The translations under genes and the position numbers were made by a program. DNA of 64,000 bases from an uncultured Prevotellaceae bacterium (lineage in GTDB: Bacteria; Bacteroidota; Bacteroidia; Bacteroidales; Bacteroidaceae): positions 45,785 to 109,784 of the forward strand of contig CACYJV010000006.1 in the NCBI GenBank assembly GCA_902774815.1, written 5' to 3'. The notes beneath the pieces were generated by a model, which had not been told where the DNA came from, made no database searches, and saw only the letters and a program-made list of their open reading frames with translations. Each line of letters opens with the position of its first letter. Positions within the stretch are counted from its first letter, which is position 1. Shown one piece after another: positions 53,953-62,440 of the stretch.

Positions 53953-54861
53953 ATGGCAGCAAATATCTTCAGAGGACTGGGTATTGCCCTCGTTACACCG
54001 TTCCATTCCGATGGCTCCATTGACTATGAGGCCCTCGATCGTCTCATTGACTATCAGCTTTCCAATGGCACTGATTTCTTCTGCATCCTTGCCACGACAG
54101 GCGAGACACCCTGCCTCACGGCCGAGGAGAAGCACCAGATCAAGGAGTTCGTAGTCGATAAGGTGGCTGCGCAGGTTCCCATCCTCATGGGATGTGGCAG
54201 CAACAACACGGCTGCACTCGTTCAAGAGCTCCACAACACCGACTTCCGTGGCATTGATGGCGTGCTCAGCGTCTGCCCATACTACAACAAGCCGTCGCAA
54301 GAAGGTCTCTACCGCCATTTCCGTGCTGTTGCCGAGGCTTCACCATTGCCAGTGGTGCTCTACAACGTGCCTGGCCGCACAGGCATCAACCTCAAGGCCG
54401 AGACCACAGTACGCCTGGCTGCCGACTGCCCCGACATCGTGGCCATCAAGGAAGCCAGCGGTTCACTCGAACAGGTCGATGAAATCATCAAGCTGAAGCC
54501 CGACCGCTTCGATGTGCTCAGTGGTGACGATGCCCTGACATTCCCCATGATAGCAAGTGGTGCCGCTGGTGTCATCTCCGTCATTGGCAATGCCCTGCCA
54601 CGTGAGTTCTCGCGCATGATCCGACTGGAGTTCCGTGGTGAATACGAGCCTGCCCGCCACATCCATCACCAGTTCACCGAGCTCTACAAACTGCTCTTTG
54701 TCGATGGAAATCCTGCCGGTGTGAAGGCATTGCTCCACGAAATGGGCTTCATCGAGAATGAGCTCCGACTCCCCCTTGTGCCCACTCGTGTCAGCACCGT
54801 CCAGAAGATGAGCGAGATTGTCCGCAACATGGGTGGCGCCGCACTATTCGAGAATCATTAA
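53953..54861 (+). CDS. dapA: 4-hydroxy-tetrahydrodipicolinate synthase
   Basis: 302-aa class I aldolase condensing pyruvate with aspartate semialdehyde in lysine/diaminopimelate synthesis. I start at ATG 53953 (MAANIFRGLGIALVTPFHSDGSIDY). The Schiff-base Lys is in VAIKEASGS and the catalytic Tyr in VVLYNVPGRTG. Length is normal. It is a single-gene unit with repeat DNA on both sides; a 22-bp array starts immediately after its stop. Confidence 0.97.
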   Translation: MAANIFRGLGIALVTPFHSDGSIDYEALDRLIDYQLSNGTDFFCILATTGETPCLTAEEKHQIKEFVVDKVAAQVPILMGCGSNNTAALVQELHNTDFRGIDGVLSVCPYYNKPSQEGLYRHFRAVAEASPLPVVLYNVPGRTGINLKAETTVRLAADCPDIVAIKEASGSLEQVDEIIKLKPDRFDVLSGDDALTFPMIASGAAGVISVIGNALPREFSRMIRLEFRGEYEPARHIHHQFTELYKLLFVDGNPAGVKALLHEMGFIENELRLPLVPTRVSTVQKMSEIVRNMGGAALFENH

Positions 54862-54862
54862 C

Positions 54863-55084
54863 CCACAGGGCTTGCCCCGATGAAACCAATGGGATTGTCC
54901 CGACTAAATCATAGTTTTTCCCTGATTAAACCATTGGGTTAGTCCTGATTAAATCATTGAGTTTGTCCCGCACTATCATTGCTTCGTCGCTTGAAGAGCC
55001 TTGCTTTTTAGGTGGCGAAGCATTGTTTTATGCCCTGCAAAGCCTTGTTTTATGCCCTTTCAAGCATTGCTCTAATCCCTCAGA
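54863..55084. repeat. 22-bp-period degenerate tandem array 4
   Basis: Ten units begin at 54863, 54885, 54908, 54930, 54953, 54975, 54997, 55019, 55041 and 55063, with sizes 22 or 23 bp. The left five share CATTGGG...GTCC...TTAA; the right five share AGCMTTGYTTT and often GCCCT. The first unit begins 2 nt after the dapA stop. Convergent gap to rubrerythrin. Confidence 0.85.
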
Positions 55085-55106
55085 TGCACCCCTCTGCAGC
55101 TTGAAT

Positions 55107-55262
55107 ATCCCCACACCGTAGGGGCAGACTCCTGTGTCTGCCCGTTCCTCAGCAGGTTTATTCCGAAAACACCATAAACACCGAAAAGGACGAAAATCTT
55201 ACTTGGTCGGCCAGCGGCCTCAAAATCTTTAGAAAATCTATTTGAAAATCCATCACCGTCTG
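55107..55262. repeat. 156-bp composite repeat, copy B (downstream of dapA)
   Basis: Same order as copy A: ATCCCCAC, palindrome GGGCAGAC/GTCTGCCC at 55122-55143, TTCCGAAAAC, CTTGGTCGGCC, CCTCAAAATC, ending GTCTG. Direct orientation relative to copy A, 1.56 kb away. It begins 22 bp after array 4. Confidence 0.85.
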
Positions 55263-55428
55263 ATTGCCGACAAAGCCGTGAAGCGTACGAGACGAGGGGT
55301 CTACAAGAAGCTGGTTTCTGAACTGTAAATGTGGAAAAGCACGAAATCAATTTTTTCGAAATGAAATGTTGTTAAGCAGAAAAGCGGAAAAGAGGAAAGT
55401 AGACATTTATATGATTTTAGCAACAAAC

Positions 55429-55461
55429 GAAGGCAGGCCTCCACGACGGGGACCTGCCTTC
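55429..55461. terminator. Terminator-like hairpin near rubrerythrin end
   Basis: GAAGGCAGG pairs with CCTGCCTTC (9 bp) around a 15-nt loop. The T-rich sequence follows on the plus side; the minus side ends in TTTGTTG. It could end transcripts of either convergent gene. From 55263 to 55428 nothing is recognisable. Confidence 0.5.
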
Positions 55462-55523
55462 CTTTACTTCTTTAATTTCTTTGCCTTCCCAACCTAATTC
55501 AGAGGGGAGTGACGGGCAAAGGC

Positions 55524-56066
55524 TTAGTAGTTCTCGGCCTTCAGCTCGAAGTAAGCCTGGGGATGATCGCAGACGGGGCATACCTCAGGAGCCTTGGGAC
55601 CAACAACGATGTGGCCACAGTTGCGGCACTGCCAGATGCGATCACCATCGCGTGAGAACACTACCTCGTCCTCGATGTTCTGCAGCAACTTGCGATAGCG
55701 CTCCTCGTGGGCACGCTCAATCTTGGCCACACCACGGAACTTCTCGGCAATCTCGGGGAAGCCTTCCTCATCAGCCTCACGAGCCATACGGTCGTACATG
55801 TCGGTCCACTCGAAGTTCTCACCATCGGCAGCAGCCTTCAGGTTCTCGGGTGTGGACTTGATGGAACCGCCCTCAAGCAGTTTGAACCACATCTTGGCAT
55901 GCTCTTTCTCGTTGGCAGCGGTCTCCTCGAAGATGGCGGCAATCTGCTGGTAGCCGTCTTTCTTAGCCTTTGAAGCCCAGTAGCTGTACTTGTTGCGTGC
56001 CTGACTCTCGCCGGCGAAAGCCTCCTGGAGGTTGCGCTCGGTCTTTGTTCCTTTCAGTTCTTTCAT
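55524..56066 (-). CDS. rbr: Rubrerythrin
   Basis: 180-aa peroxide-reducing protein of anaerobes. The diiron four-helix bundle is at residues about 1-145 ([54 protein letters not shown]). A C-terminal rubredoxin-like domain has CRNC and CPVC (about residues 153-171). It suits an anaerobe coping with oxygen, consistent with the Bat operon. Confidence 0.96.
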   Translation of the reverse strand: MKELKGTKTERNLQEAFAGESQARNKYSYWASKAKKDGYQQIAAIFEETAANEKEHAKMWFKLLEGGSIKSTPENLKAAADGENFEWTDMYDRMAREADEEGFPEIAEKFRGVAKIERAHEERYRKLLQNIEDEVVFSRDGDRIWQCRNCGHIVVGPKAPEVCPVCDHPQAYFELKAENY

Positions 56067-56135
56067 GTTTTTGCGATGTTTTGGGTTGATATTCTGATTT
56101 GTTACTCGGTTTTTTTTGTTTGTCGCCAGGGCACC

Positions 56136-57272
56136 TCATGGCTTCATCACCGTGGTCTTGGCCATGCGACGGGCCAGCTGTTCAGACTGTTGTGAGAGTT
56201 TTCCCTTCAGGAACTCCTCGATGATGAGCGATGCCATGGGTGCAGCCATGTCGGCACCAAATCCGCCATGTTCCACATAGACGGCGATGGCAATCTGCGG
56301 ATTGTCCATGGGGGCAAACCCGATGAATGCCGAGTGGTCGGCACCTGCATTCTCGGCCGTCCCTGTCTTGCCACAGATAGGGTAGGTGGTGTTGATGCTA
56401 CGGCAGGTGCCGTTGATGACAGCCTGGCGCATGCCCTTGACGACAGGGGAGAATGCCTCGGGACTGATGGTGGACTGCCGCTTCTGGGTGTAGCGTTGTG
56501 CCAGTGGGCGCTCGGCTGTGGCCTGGTGGATGTGTGGCGTTATGTACCACCCGCGATTGGCTATGACAGCAGCGAGATTGCACAGCTGCAGGGGTGTCAG
56601 CGTGATGTCGCCTTGTCCCATGCCTGCCCACTGAATGGTGTTCCCAGTCCAACGACCTTCATAGCGGCGGTTCAGATAGCTGGCTGTGGGCAGTAGTCCG
56701 TTCTTCTCGCCTTCGATGTCGATGCCAAGAGGACCACCTAACCCCATGCTGCGCATGTGCTTGCACCAGACGTTGATGGCCTCGGTAGGGGTTTCGTACA
56801 TGAACGTGTCGTTGATCATGGAGGCAAACGTGGTGAGGAACCATGTGTTGCACGACTGGGCAATGGCGCTGACCAGGGGCAATGGCGAGGCATGGTGATG
56901 GCATCCCACGCGGATGTTGCCTTCGGTATAGCCGTCGTGGCACTCAACAGTTGTCTCCTCGCTGATGACACCCTCGGTGAGCATGACCAATGCCTGGGCC
57001 ACCTTGAACGTAGAACCAGGTGCATGAGGACGTGCTATGGCCTGCCTGACGTCGTAGCCAGATGGCGTGTTGGTGGCCAGACAGATGATCTCGCCCGTGG
57101 CAGGGCGGATGGCCACGATGGAGCCACGCTTGCCTTGGAGCAGTCGTTCGCCCAGCTGCTGCAGCAATGGACGGACAGTGAGTGGACCATCGGTGGGCAA
57201 GGCCTGTGCCAGCACGCATGAAGGGCAAAGCACAAGTGCCAGGTGGAGTGCCAATAGCAGGAGTTTGCGCAT
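56136..57272 (-). CDS. Stand-alone penicillin-binding transpeptidase
   Basis: 378 aa from ATG 57272; a GTG at 57284 right after the mltG stop is an alternative. It has a signal peptide (MRKLLLLALHLALVLCPSC) and a class B PBP transpeptidase domain with the catalytic motifs GSTFK (Ser87), SCN (Ser140) and KTG (in ICGKTGTAE). It lacks the N-terminal dimerisation/pedestal domain of full PBPs. The reaction would be D,D-cross-linking. It follows mltG directly, so both cut or join peptidoglycan in one operon. Confidence 0.88.
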   Translation of the reverse strand: MRKLLLLALHLALVLCPSCVLAQALPTDGPLTVRPLLQQLGERLLQGKRGSIVAIRPATGEIICLATNTPSGYDVRQAIARPHAPGSTFKVAQALVMLTEGVISEETTVECHDGYTEGNIRVGCHHHASPLPLVSAIAQSCNTWFLTTFASMINDTFMYETPTEAINVWCKHMRSMGLGGPLGIDIEGEKNGLLPTASYLNRRYEGRWTGNTIQWAGMGQGDITLTPLQLCNLAAVIANRGWYITPHIHQATAERPLAQRYTQKRQSTISPEAFSPVVKGMRQAVINGTCRSINTTYPICGKTGTAENAGADHSAFIGFAPMDNPQIAIAVYVEHGGFGADMAAPMASLIIEEFLKGKLSQQSEQLARRMAKTTVMKP

Positions 57273-57284
57273 CGGACAGTTCAC

Positions 57285-58322
57285 TTATTTAACACCGCGT
57301 TCATTGAGTGCACGGGCATACTTGGCTGCATTCTGCAGGTGTTCGGAGTAGGTGGCGGCAAAGTTGTGAGTGCCGCTGAAGTCCTCCTTTGCACACATGT
57401 ACAGATAGTTGTGATGCGTGTAGTCAAGCACGGCATCGATGCCTGCCACAGTGGGGATGCGAATGGGACCTGGGGGCAGACCTGCATAGCGGTAGGTGTT
57501 GTACGGGCTGTCGATGCTGAGCAGACTGTTGTAGATGCGGCGCAACTCGAACTTCTTCCACGCAAACTTGATGGTAGGATCGGCCTGCAGGGGCATGCCC
57601 TTGGAGTATTCACCCGTGCGCAAGTTCAGTCGGTTGATGTACATGCCTGCTATCATGGGCTTCTCGGCATCATTGGCTGTCTCCTCGTCGATGATACTGG
57701 CAAGGGTGATGACCTCGACGGGTGTCAAGCCAGCCTTCTTGGCCTTCTGCTGTCGCTCAGGTGTCCAGAAGTTGTTGCTCTCCTTCTGCATGCGGTCGAG
57801 GAGGCGTTCTGTGGTGGTGTTCCAGTATATCTGATAGGTGTTGGGGATGAACATGCTGATGATGGTTGCCGTGTCATAGCCATATTGCTTGCACACCTCG
57901 GGTGAGGTAAGTGCCGCCATGATCTCAGCACTGTCCACCATGAGCCTGCGTCCCAGCTCAGCAGCAAGGCGGTCAGTGGTGCGGACGGTAGGAATGGTCA
58001 GGTTGAGGGGTGTCTGCTGACCGTTCTTCAGCCGGCGGAACAATGAGAAAGCACCATCCTTGCTATCGACGACATAGCGGCCTTGGCGCAGATTGTCAGC
58101 CAGATGGCTATGGCGCTCCAATGTCTTCAGTCCTGACAGTTGAAAACTGCGCACATGAGGAGTGAGCTGACGGTAGATGGAGTCGATGGTGTCGTCGGTA
58201 TCGACATAGACACTAAATGGTTTCTCACCACTCTTGCTCAGTGGCGAGATGAAATAGAAATAGGCTGCGCCCAGAATGAACAACACACAGGCTGCAACCG
58301 AAAGGGCATAAATCTTTTTCAT
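57285..58322 (-). CDS. mltG: Endolytic murein transglycosylase
   Basis: 345-aa MltG-type enzyme that cuts nascent glycan strands near the inner membrane. One N-terminal membrane anchor (about residues 5-24), a LysM-like subdomain, then the catalytic YceG domain with LASIIDEETANDAEKPMIAGMYINRL (about 208-232) and MPLQADPTIKFA. The ATG ends at 58322. It is only 4 nt downstream of a complete TAnnTTTG promoter. Confidence 0.93.
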   Translation of the reverse strand: MKKIYALSVAACVLFILGAAYFYFISPLSKSGEKPFSVYVDTDDTIDSIYRQLTPHVRSFQLSGLKTLERHSHLADNLRQGRYVVDSKDGAFSLFRRLKNGQQTPLNLTIPTVRTTDRLAAELGRRLMVDSAEIMAALTSPEVCKQYGYDTATIISMFIPNTYQIYWNTTTERLLDRMQKESNNFWTPERQQKAKKAGLTPVEVITLASIIDEETANDAEKPMIAGMYINRLNLRTGEYSKGMPLQADPTIKFAWKKFELRRIYNSLLSIDSPYNTYRYAGLPPGPIRIPTVAGIDAVLDYTHHNYLYMCAKEDFSGTHNFAATYSEHLQNAAKYARALNERGVK

Positions 58323-58326
58323 GCTG

Positions 58327-58357
58327 CAAAGTTACGAATAAGTGAGTGAAATGCAAA
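58327..58357 (-). promoter_or_regulatory. mltG promoter within the repeat
   Basis: On the minus strand TTTG (58357-58354), 19 bp, TAACTTTG (58334-58327), then only CAGC before the ATG. The mRNA would be leaderless or nearly so if this promoter is used. Confidence 0.65.
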
Positions 58358-58489
58358 GCAAAAACCAAAGTTTTTGTTTTCATTTCCGAACGAGAGGAAT
58401 TTCGGCGGAGCCAAAGTTCTTTCTCCACTGCGTTATGAAAGCGTCTCCTAACGTAGCCGAGCGAAGAATAAGTGAGTGAAATGCAAAAA
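58327..58489 (-). repeat. Promoter-bearing repeat, copy B (ahead of mltG)
   Basis: Reverse-orientation relative of 53782-53934. It shares the 39-nt identical core (58410-58448) and the same bounding CACTTATTC motifs at both ends. Its mltG-side end carries the mltG promoter. It occupies the divergent mltG-gph gap. Confidence 0.85.
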
Positions 58490-58505
58490 GAAATTGGCTT
58501 TTCTT

Positions 58506-58536
58506 TTTGTCCTGCATATGTTTTTTCGTACCTTTG
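58506..58536 (+). promoter_or_regulatory. gph promoter
   Basis: TTTG (58506-58509), 19 bp, TACCTTTG (58529-58536), then 9 nt to the gph ATG, a very short leader. Confidence 0.7.
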
Positions 58537-58545
58537 CCAGACAAT

Positions 58546-59193
58546 ATGAAATACGACAACTACATTTTTGATCTCGACGGAACACTGCTCGACACATTGG
58601 CCGACTTGGCAACGAGTTGCAACTATGCCCTTCATAAGCATGGAATGCCTGAGAGGACTGTTGACGAAGTCCGCTTGTTTGTCGGCAATGGTGTGCGTAA
58701 GCTCATCCTGCGGGCTGTGCCTGAGGGTACGGAGAATGCCCTTGCAGAGGATGTTCTGGCCACTTTCCGCCAACACTACGGGCAACACAGCCTGGACACT
58801 ACACGCCCATACGATGGAATTGCAGACATGCTCAAGGCCATGAAGTCGCAGGGCAAAGGACTGGCTGTGGTGAGCAATAAGTTCAGCCAAGCCACAGAAA
58901 GCCTCATTGCCCACTTCTTCGGCGACTACATCCATGTGGCCATCGGCGAAAACGAGGCTGCTGGAATCAGAAAGAAACCTGCACCTGACACTGTACTTGA
59001 GGCCATGCGCCGACTGGGGGCTGATGCTGAGAATACGGTCTATGTAGGTGACAGCGACGTGGACATTGTCACCGCAAAAAACTGCGAAATCCCTTGCATC
59101 AGTGTGCTATGGGGATTCCGCAGTAGGGAGTTTCTCTTAGAACATGGTGCTACGACTTTCGCCGAGACACCCAGTGAGTTGTTGATGATTTAA
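58546..59193 (+). CDS. gph: Phosphoglycolate phosphatase-like HAD hydrolase
   Basis: 215-aa HAD-superfamily phosphatase; the start at 58546 gives MKYDNYIFDLDGTLLDTLADLATSCNYAL. The catalytic DxDGT motif is FDLDGTLLDTL and the C-terminal motif YVGDSDVDIVTAKNC binds magnesium. A cap domain lies at about residues 20-90. Phosphoglycolate specificity is a family-level guess. It is convergent with the ABC permease, 11 nt apart. Confidence 0.85.
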   Translation: MKYDNYIFDLDGTLLDTLADLATSCNYALHKHGMPERTVDEVRLFVGNGVRKLILRAVPEGTENALAEDVLATFRQHYGQHSLDTTRPYDGIADMLKAMKSQGKGLAVVSNKFSQATESLIAHFFGDYIHVAIGENEAAGIRKKPAPDTVLEAMRRLGADAENTVYVGDSDVDIVTAKNCEIPCISVLWGFRSREFLLEHGATTFAETPSELLMI

Positions 59194-59204
59194 TGGGAAT
59201 AGTA

Positions 59205-60425
59205 TTACTCATGGCGTATGGCCTCGATGGGATCCATGTTGGCAGCCTTTTGTGCCGGTATGTAGCCAAAGAGTATGCCGATGAACACGCAAACCATGAA
59301 CGAGACATAGATGCTCCACATGGGAACGCTCGAAGGCATGCCGAACAAAGGCACAATGAACTCGCTGGCTGTGCATCCCACAAAGATGCCAAGTAGTCCG
59401 CCTGTCAGCGATATCAGCACCGACTCAATCAGGAACTGAAGCGAAATGACAGGTCCCGTGGCACCTACTGCCATGCGCAGGCCTATCTCCTTGGTGCGCT
59501 CGGTGACGCTGACCAGCATGATGTTCATGATGCCTATGCCTGCCACCAGCAGCGAGAAGGCTGCAGCAACGACAAGGATGATGGTAACGGTGTCCATGGT
59601 TGTCGACATGGTCTCCATCATCTCTGCCTGTGAACGGATGGTGAAGTCATCGACGGCCTCGTCCTTTAGCTTGTGATTGTCGCGCAGCATCTGTGTCAAC
59701 TCCTCAATGGCAGCATCGGAGAGTTCCTCGGTAATGGCCGAACAGTTGATGCTGGTGAACCAAGTCTGCGCTGCTATGCGCTTCATCACGGTGGTGTAGG
59801 GGGCAATGATGACGTTGTCCTGGTCCATACCCCACGAGTTGTAACCCTTGGACTTCAGCACGCCTACGATGGTCACGGGTATCGACTTGAAACGGATGGT
59901 CTTGCCAATGGGATCGACGCCATTGCCAAACAGTTCCGTGACAATGGTCTTTCCTACCACCACTTTCTTGGCGGCCTTCTTGATGTCGTCCTCTGTGAAA
60001 CATTCACCTTCCTCGATATTCCACTGCTTGATGTCCAGGTAGTCGGTGGACTCGCCATAGACAGTCGTGGTCGTATTGTTGTTGCCATAGATGACCTGAC
60101 CACTGGCCGTGACCTCTGGCGACACCTTTGTGACAAACTTCTTCTCGCGAAGGATGCGCTCATAGTCGGCCATCTTCAGCGTCTGCATGCTCGATGGATC
60201 CTGTCGGACTCCACCACGCATGTCAGCACCTGGACGGATGGTCAGCAGATTGGTGCCCATGGTAGAGAGCTCGGCACGTATGCTCTCCTTCGAACCCTGA
60301 CCGATGGCCATCATGATGATCACGGCAGCAACGCCAATGATGATGCCCAACATCGAGAGGAACGAGCGCATCTTGTTGTTGGCCACGGCCTTCAGGCTTA
60401 CTTTGAATAAATTCAGTATGTTCAT
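59205..60425 (-). CDS. MacB-like ABC transporter permease
   Basis: 406-aa FtsX-family permease. An N-terminal helix (about 20-40, GIIIGVAAVIIMMAIGQGSK) precedes a periplasmic MacB-type domain (about 50-270), then three helices (about 285-400). The GIMNIMLVSVTERTKEIGLRMAVGA motif after helix 2 is typical. It lacks its own ATPase domain, which is encoded by the previous gene of the same operon. Confidence 0.92.
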   Translation of the reverse strand: MNILNLFKVSLKAVANNKMRSFLSMLGIIIGVAAVIIMMAIGQGSKESIRAELSTMGTNLLTIRPGADMRGGVRQDPSSMQTLKMADYERILREKKFVTKVSPEVTASGQVIYGNNNTTTTVYGESTDYLDIKQWNIEEGECFTEDDIKKAAKKVVVGKTIVTELFGNGVDPIGKTIRFKSIPVTIVGVLKSKGYNSWGMDQDNVIIAPYTTVMKRIAAQTWFTSINCSAITEELSDAAIEELTQMLRDNHKLKDEAVDDFTIRSQAEMMETMSTTMDTVTIILVVAAAFSLLVAGIGIMNIMLVSVTERTKEIGLRMAVGATGPVISLQFLIESVLISLTGGLLGIFVGCTASEFIVPLFGMPSSVPMWSIYVSFMVCVFIGILFGYIPAQKAANMDPIEAIRHE

Positions 60426-60434
60426 GATTGGATG

Positions 60435-61193
60435 TTAGTCGTCTTGTGGCATCGGTAACGCGGCAAGTGCCTCTGCTGCCGACTTGATGTTAGTGTTCAG
60501 TGTGTCCTCGCGAATCTTGCCATCGCGCAGATTGATGTTGCGGCTTGCATATTCGGCAATCTCAGGGTTGTGGGTCACGAAGATGATGGTATGGCCCTGC
60601 TTGTAGAGTTCCTGAAAGAGCACGAGCATTTCAAAGGATGTCCTGGTGTCGAGGTTACCCGTTGCCTCATCGGCCAGCAACACGGCAGGATCGTTGACCA
60701 ATGCACGGGCAATGGCCACACGCTGCATCTGTCCGCCAGACATCTGGTTGGACTTATGCTCCAGTCGGTCGCCCAAACCAACAGCCTTCAGTGCATTGAT
60801 GGCACGCTCACGGCGTTCCTTGGCCGATATCTCAGAGTTGTACATGAGGGGCAATTCCACGTTCTCAATGGCCGTTGTCTTGGGCAGGAGGTTGTAGTTC
60901 TGGAACACAAAGCCAATCTTCCTGTTGCGCAAGTGGGCACGCTGTGTCTTCGACATGGTGCGGACTGAGATGCCGTCGAGGTAGTATTCACCACTCGTGG
61001 GTGTGTCAAGGCAGCCCAACTGGTTGAGCAATGTCGACTTGCCTGAGCCTGACGTGCCTTGTATGGTGACAAACTCGCCCTCGTAAATCTTGAAAGAAAC
61101 GCCGCGCAATGCCTTCACAGTCTCACTTCCAACCTGAAAGTAGCGCTTCACGTTCTGCAGTTCGATGACGACTTTTCTGTTGTCTTCAGTCAT
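60435..61193 (-). CDS. MacB/LolD-like ABC ATP-binding protein
   Basis: 252-aa ATPase. Walker A is TSGSGKST (about residues 41-48), the ABC signature MSGGQMQRVAIARAL (about 146-160), and Walker B LLADEATGNLD. The 10-nt gap to the permease and the MacA-like adaptor just upstream fix it as the ATPase of this efflux system. Confidence 0.94.
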   Translation of the reverse strand: MTEDNRKVVIELQNVKRYFQVGSETVKALRGVSFKIYEGEFVTIQGTSGSGKSTLLNQLGCLDTPTSGEYYLDGISVRTMSKTQRAHLRNRKIGFVFQNYNLLPKTTAIENVELPLMYNSEISAKERRERAINALKAVGLGDRLEHKSNQMSGGQMQRVAIARALVNDPAVLLADEATGNLDTRTSFEMLVLFQELYKQGHTIIFVTHNPEIAEYASRNINLRDGKIREDTLNTNIKSAAEALAALPMPQDD

Positions 61194-61202
61194 AGTGGTT
61201 GG

Positions 61203-62402
61203 CTACTTGGTGGTCTTGTTGTTCTGGTTTCGGTTGTTATTGCGGGGCCTTGGCATGAAGGGGTTGCCGGCTTGCTGAGCCTCAGCCTCATCGGCACCAC
61301 CCGACATGCTGAAGTCCGTCAGCACCTCGGTTCCTTCCTTGATGCCAGTGATGATCTCGGTCAGCATGCCATTGGCAGTACCTATCTCAACGCGATGGGC
61401 CTTGAAGGTGTTGCCTTCGCGTGTCCATACCTTATGATCACCCTCGCAATCGACAATGGTCTGCTCCTCAGTGAGGATGGCGGCATTAGGTGTGAAGCGC
61501 AGAGCCTTTGAAGGTACGGCCAGCACTTGGTTCTTCTCCAAAGTAAAGATGGTGACGTTGGCGGTCAGGCCTGGCTTCAGCTTCAAGTCGTTGTTGGGCG
61601 CGGAAATCACCACTTCGTAGGTCACGACATTGCTCTCGGTAGTAGCTTGCTGACGTACCTGCTTGACCGAACCCTGGAAAGTGTCGTCGGGGAAGGCATC
61701 AACAGTGAATGTCACGCGCTGGCCTGCCTTCACACCGCCGATGTCAGCCTCGTCAATGTCGGCAATCACCTGCATGTTGGTCAGGTCTTGGGCAATGGTG
61801 AACAGCTCAGGTGTGGAGAAAGAGGCAGCAACGGTCTGACCTTCTTCAACGGATTTGGAAAGCACAATGCCATCGATGGGCGATGTGATAGTGGCATAGC
61901 CAAGGTTGGTCTGTGCACGGCGAACAGTCTCGCGTGCCTGTGCCACCTGCTGGTTGGCCTGCTGATAGGAGAGGCGGGCACTCTCGAACTCGTCGGCTGA
62001 GACAAGACCTTTCTCAAAAAGTGTCTTATAGCGGTTGAAGTTTGCCGACTGATAGTTCAGCGCACTCTGCACACTGTTGAGGTTGGCCTTGGCAGTATTC
62101 AGTTCGCTCATGAGGTTTGTCTTGTCGAGCTCAGCAATGACTTGACCTTTGCGAACCTCGCTGTTGTAGTCCACATAGAGTTTTGCCACGATGCCACTCA
62201 CCTGGGTACCCACCGTGACAGATGTCACAGGCTCGATGGTGCCGGTTGCCGTAATGGAGTTCTGGATGTTGGTTATTGTTGCCTTTTCGGTTTGGAAAGT
62301 CACCACACTCTTCTCCTTCTTGCCCGTCAGCAGCCAGATGGCGATGCCAACGACAACGAGAGCCAATAGGATGAACCACGTTTTCTTTGATATCTTTTTC
62401 AT
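61203..62402 (-). CDS. Periplasmic adaptor (MacA-like membrane fusion protein)
   Basis: 399-aa membrane fusion protein. An N-terminal anchor (residues 6-25) is followed by a lipoyl-like half, a coiled coil (about 90-170, VRKGQVIAELDKTNLMSELNTAKANLNSVQSALNYQ), a second lipoyl half and beta-barrel domains (GQRVTFTVDAFPDDTFQGSV). The C-terminal tail is Pro/Asn/Arg-rich low complexity. It links the MacB-like pair to the TolC-like protein. Confidence 0.93.
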   Translation of the reverse strand: MKKISKKTWFILLALVVVGIAIWLLTGKKEKSVVTFQTEKATITNIQNSITATGTIEPVTSVTVGTQVSGIVAKLYVDYNSEVRKGQVIAELDKTNLMSELNTAKANLNSVQSALNYQSANFNRYKTLFEKGLVSADEFESARLSYQQANQQVAQARETVRRAQTNLGYATITSPIDGIVLSKSVEEGQTVAASFSTPELFTIAQDLTNMQVIADIDEADIGGVKAGQRVTFTVDAFPDDTFQGSVKQVRQQATTESNVVTYEVVISAPNNDLKLKPGLTANVTIFTLEKNQVLAVPSKALRFTPNAAILTEEQTIVDCEGDHKVWTREGNTFKAHRVEIGTANGMLTEIITGIKEGTEVLTDFSMSGGADEAEAQQAGNPFMPRPRNNNRNQNNKTTK

Positions 62403-62440
62403 ATACCTTATTATTATTTATTGTTATCCTTTGAATAAGA

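Noticed and set aside
55263-55330. Possible protein fragment ADKAVKRTRRGVYKKL before a TAA
   Set aside because: Only about 22 codons remain, with no start and no family I can name; could be chance.
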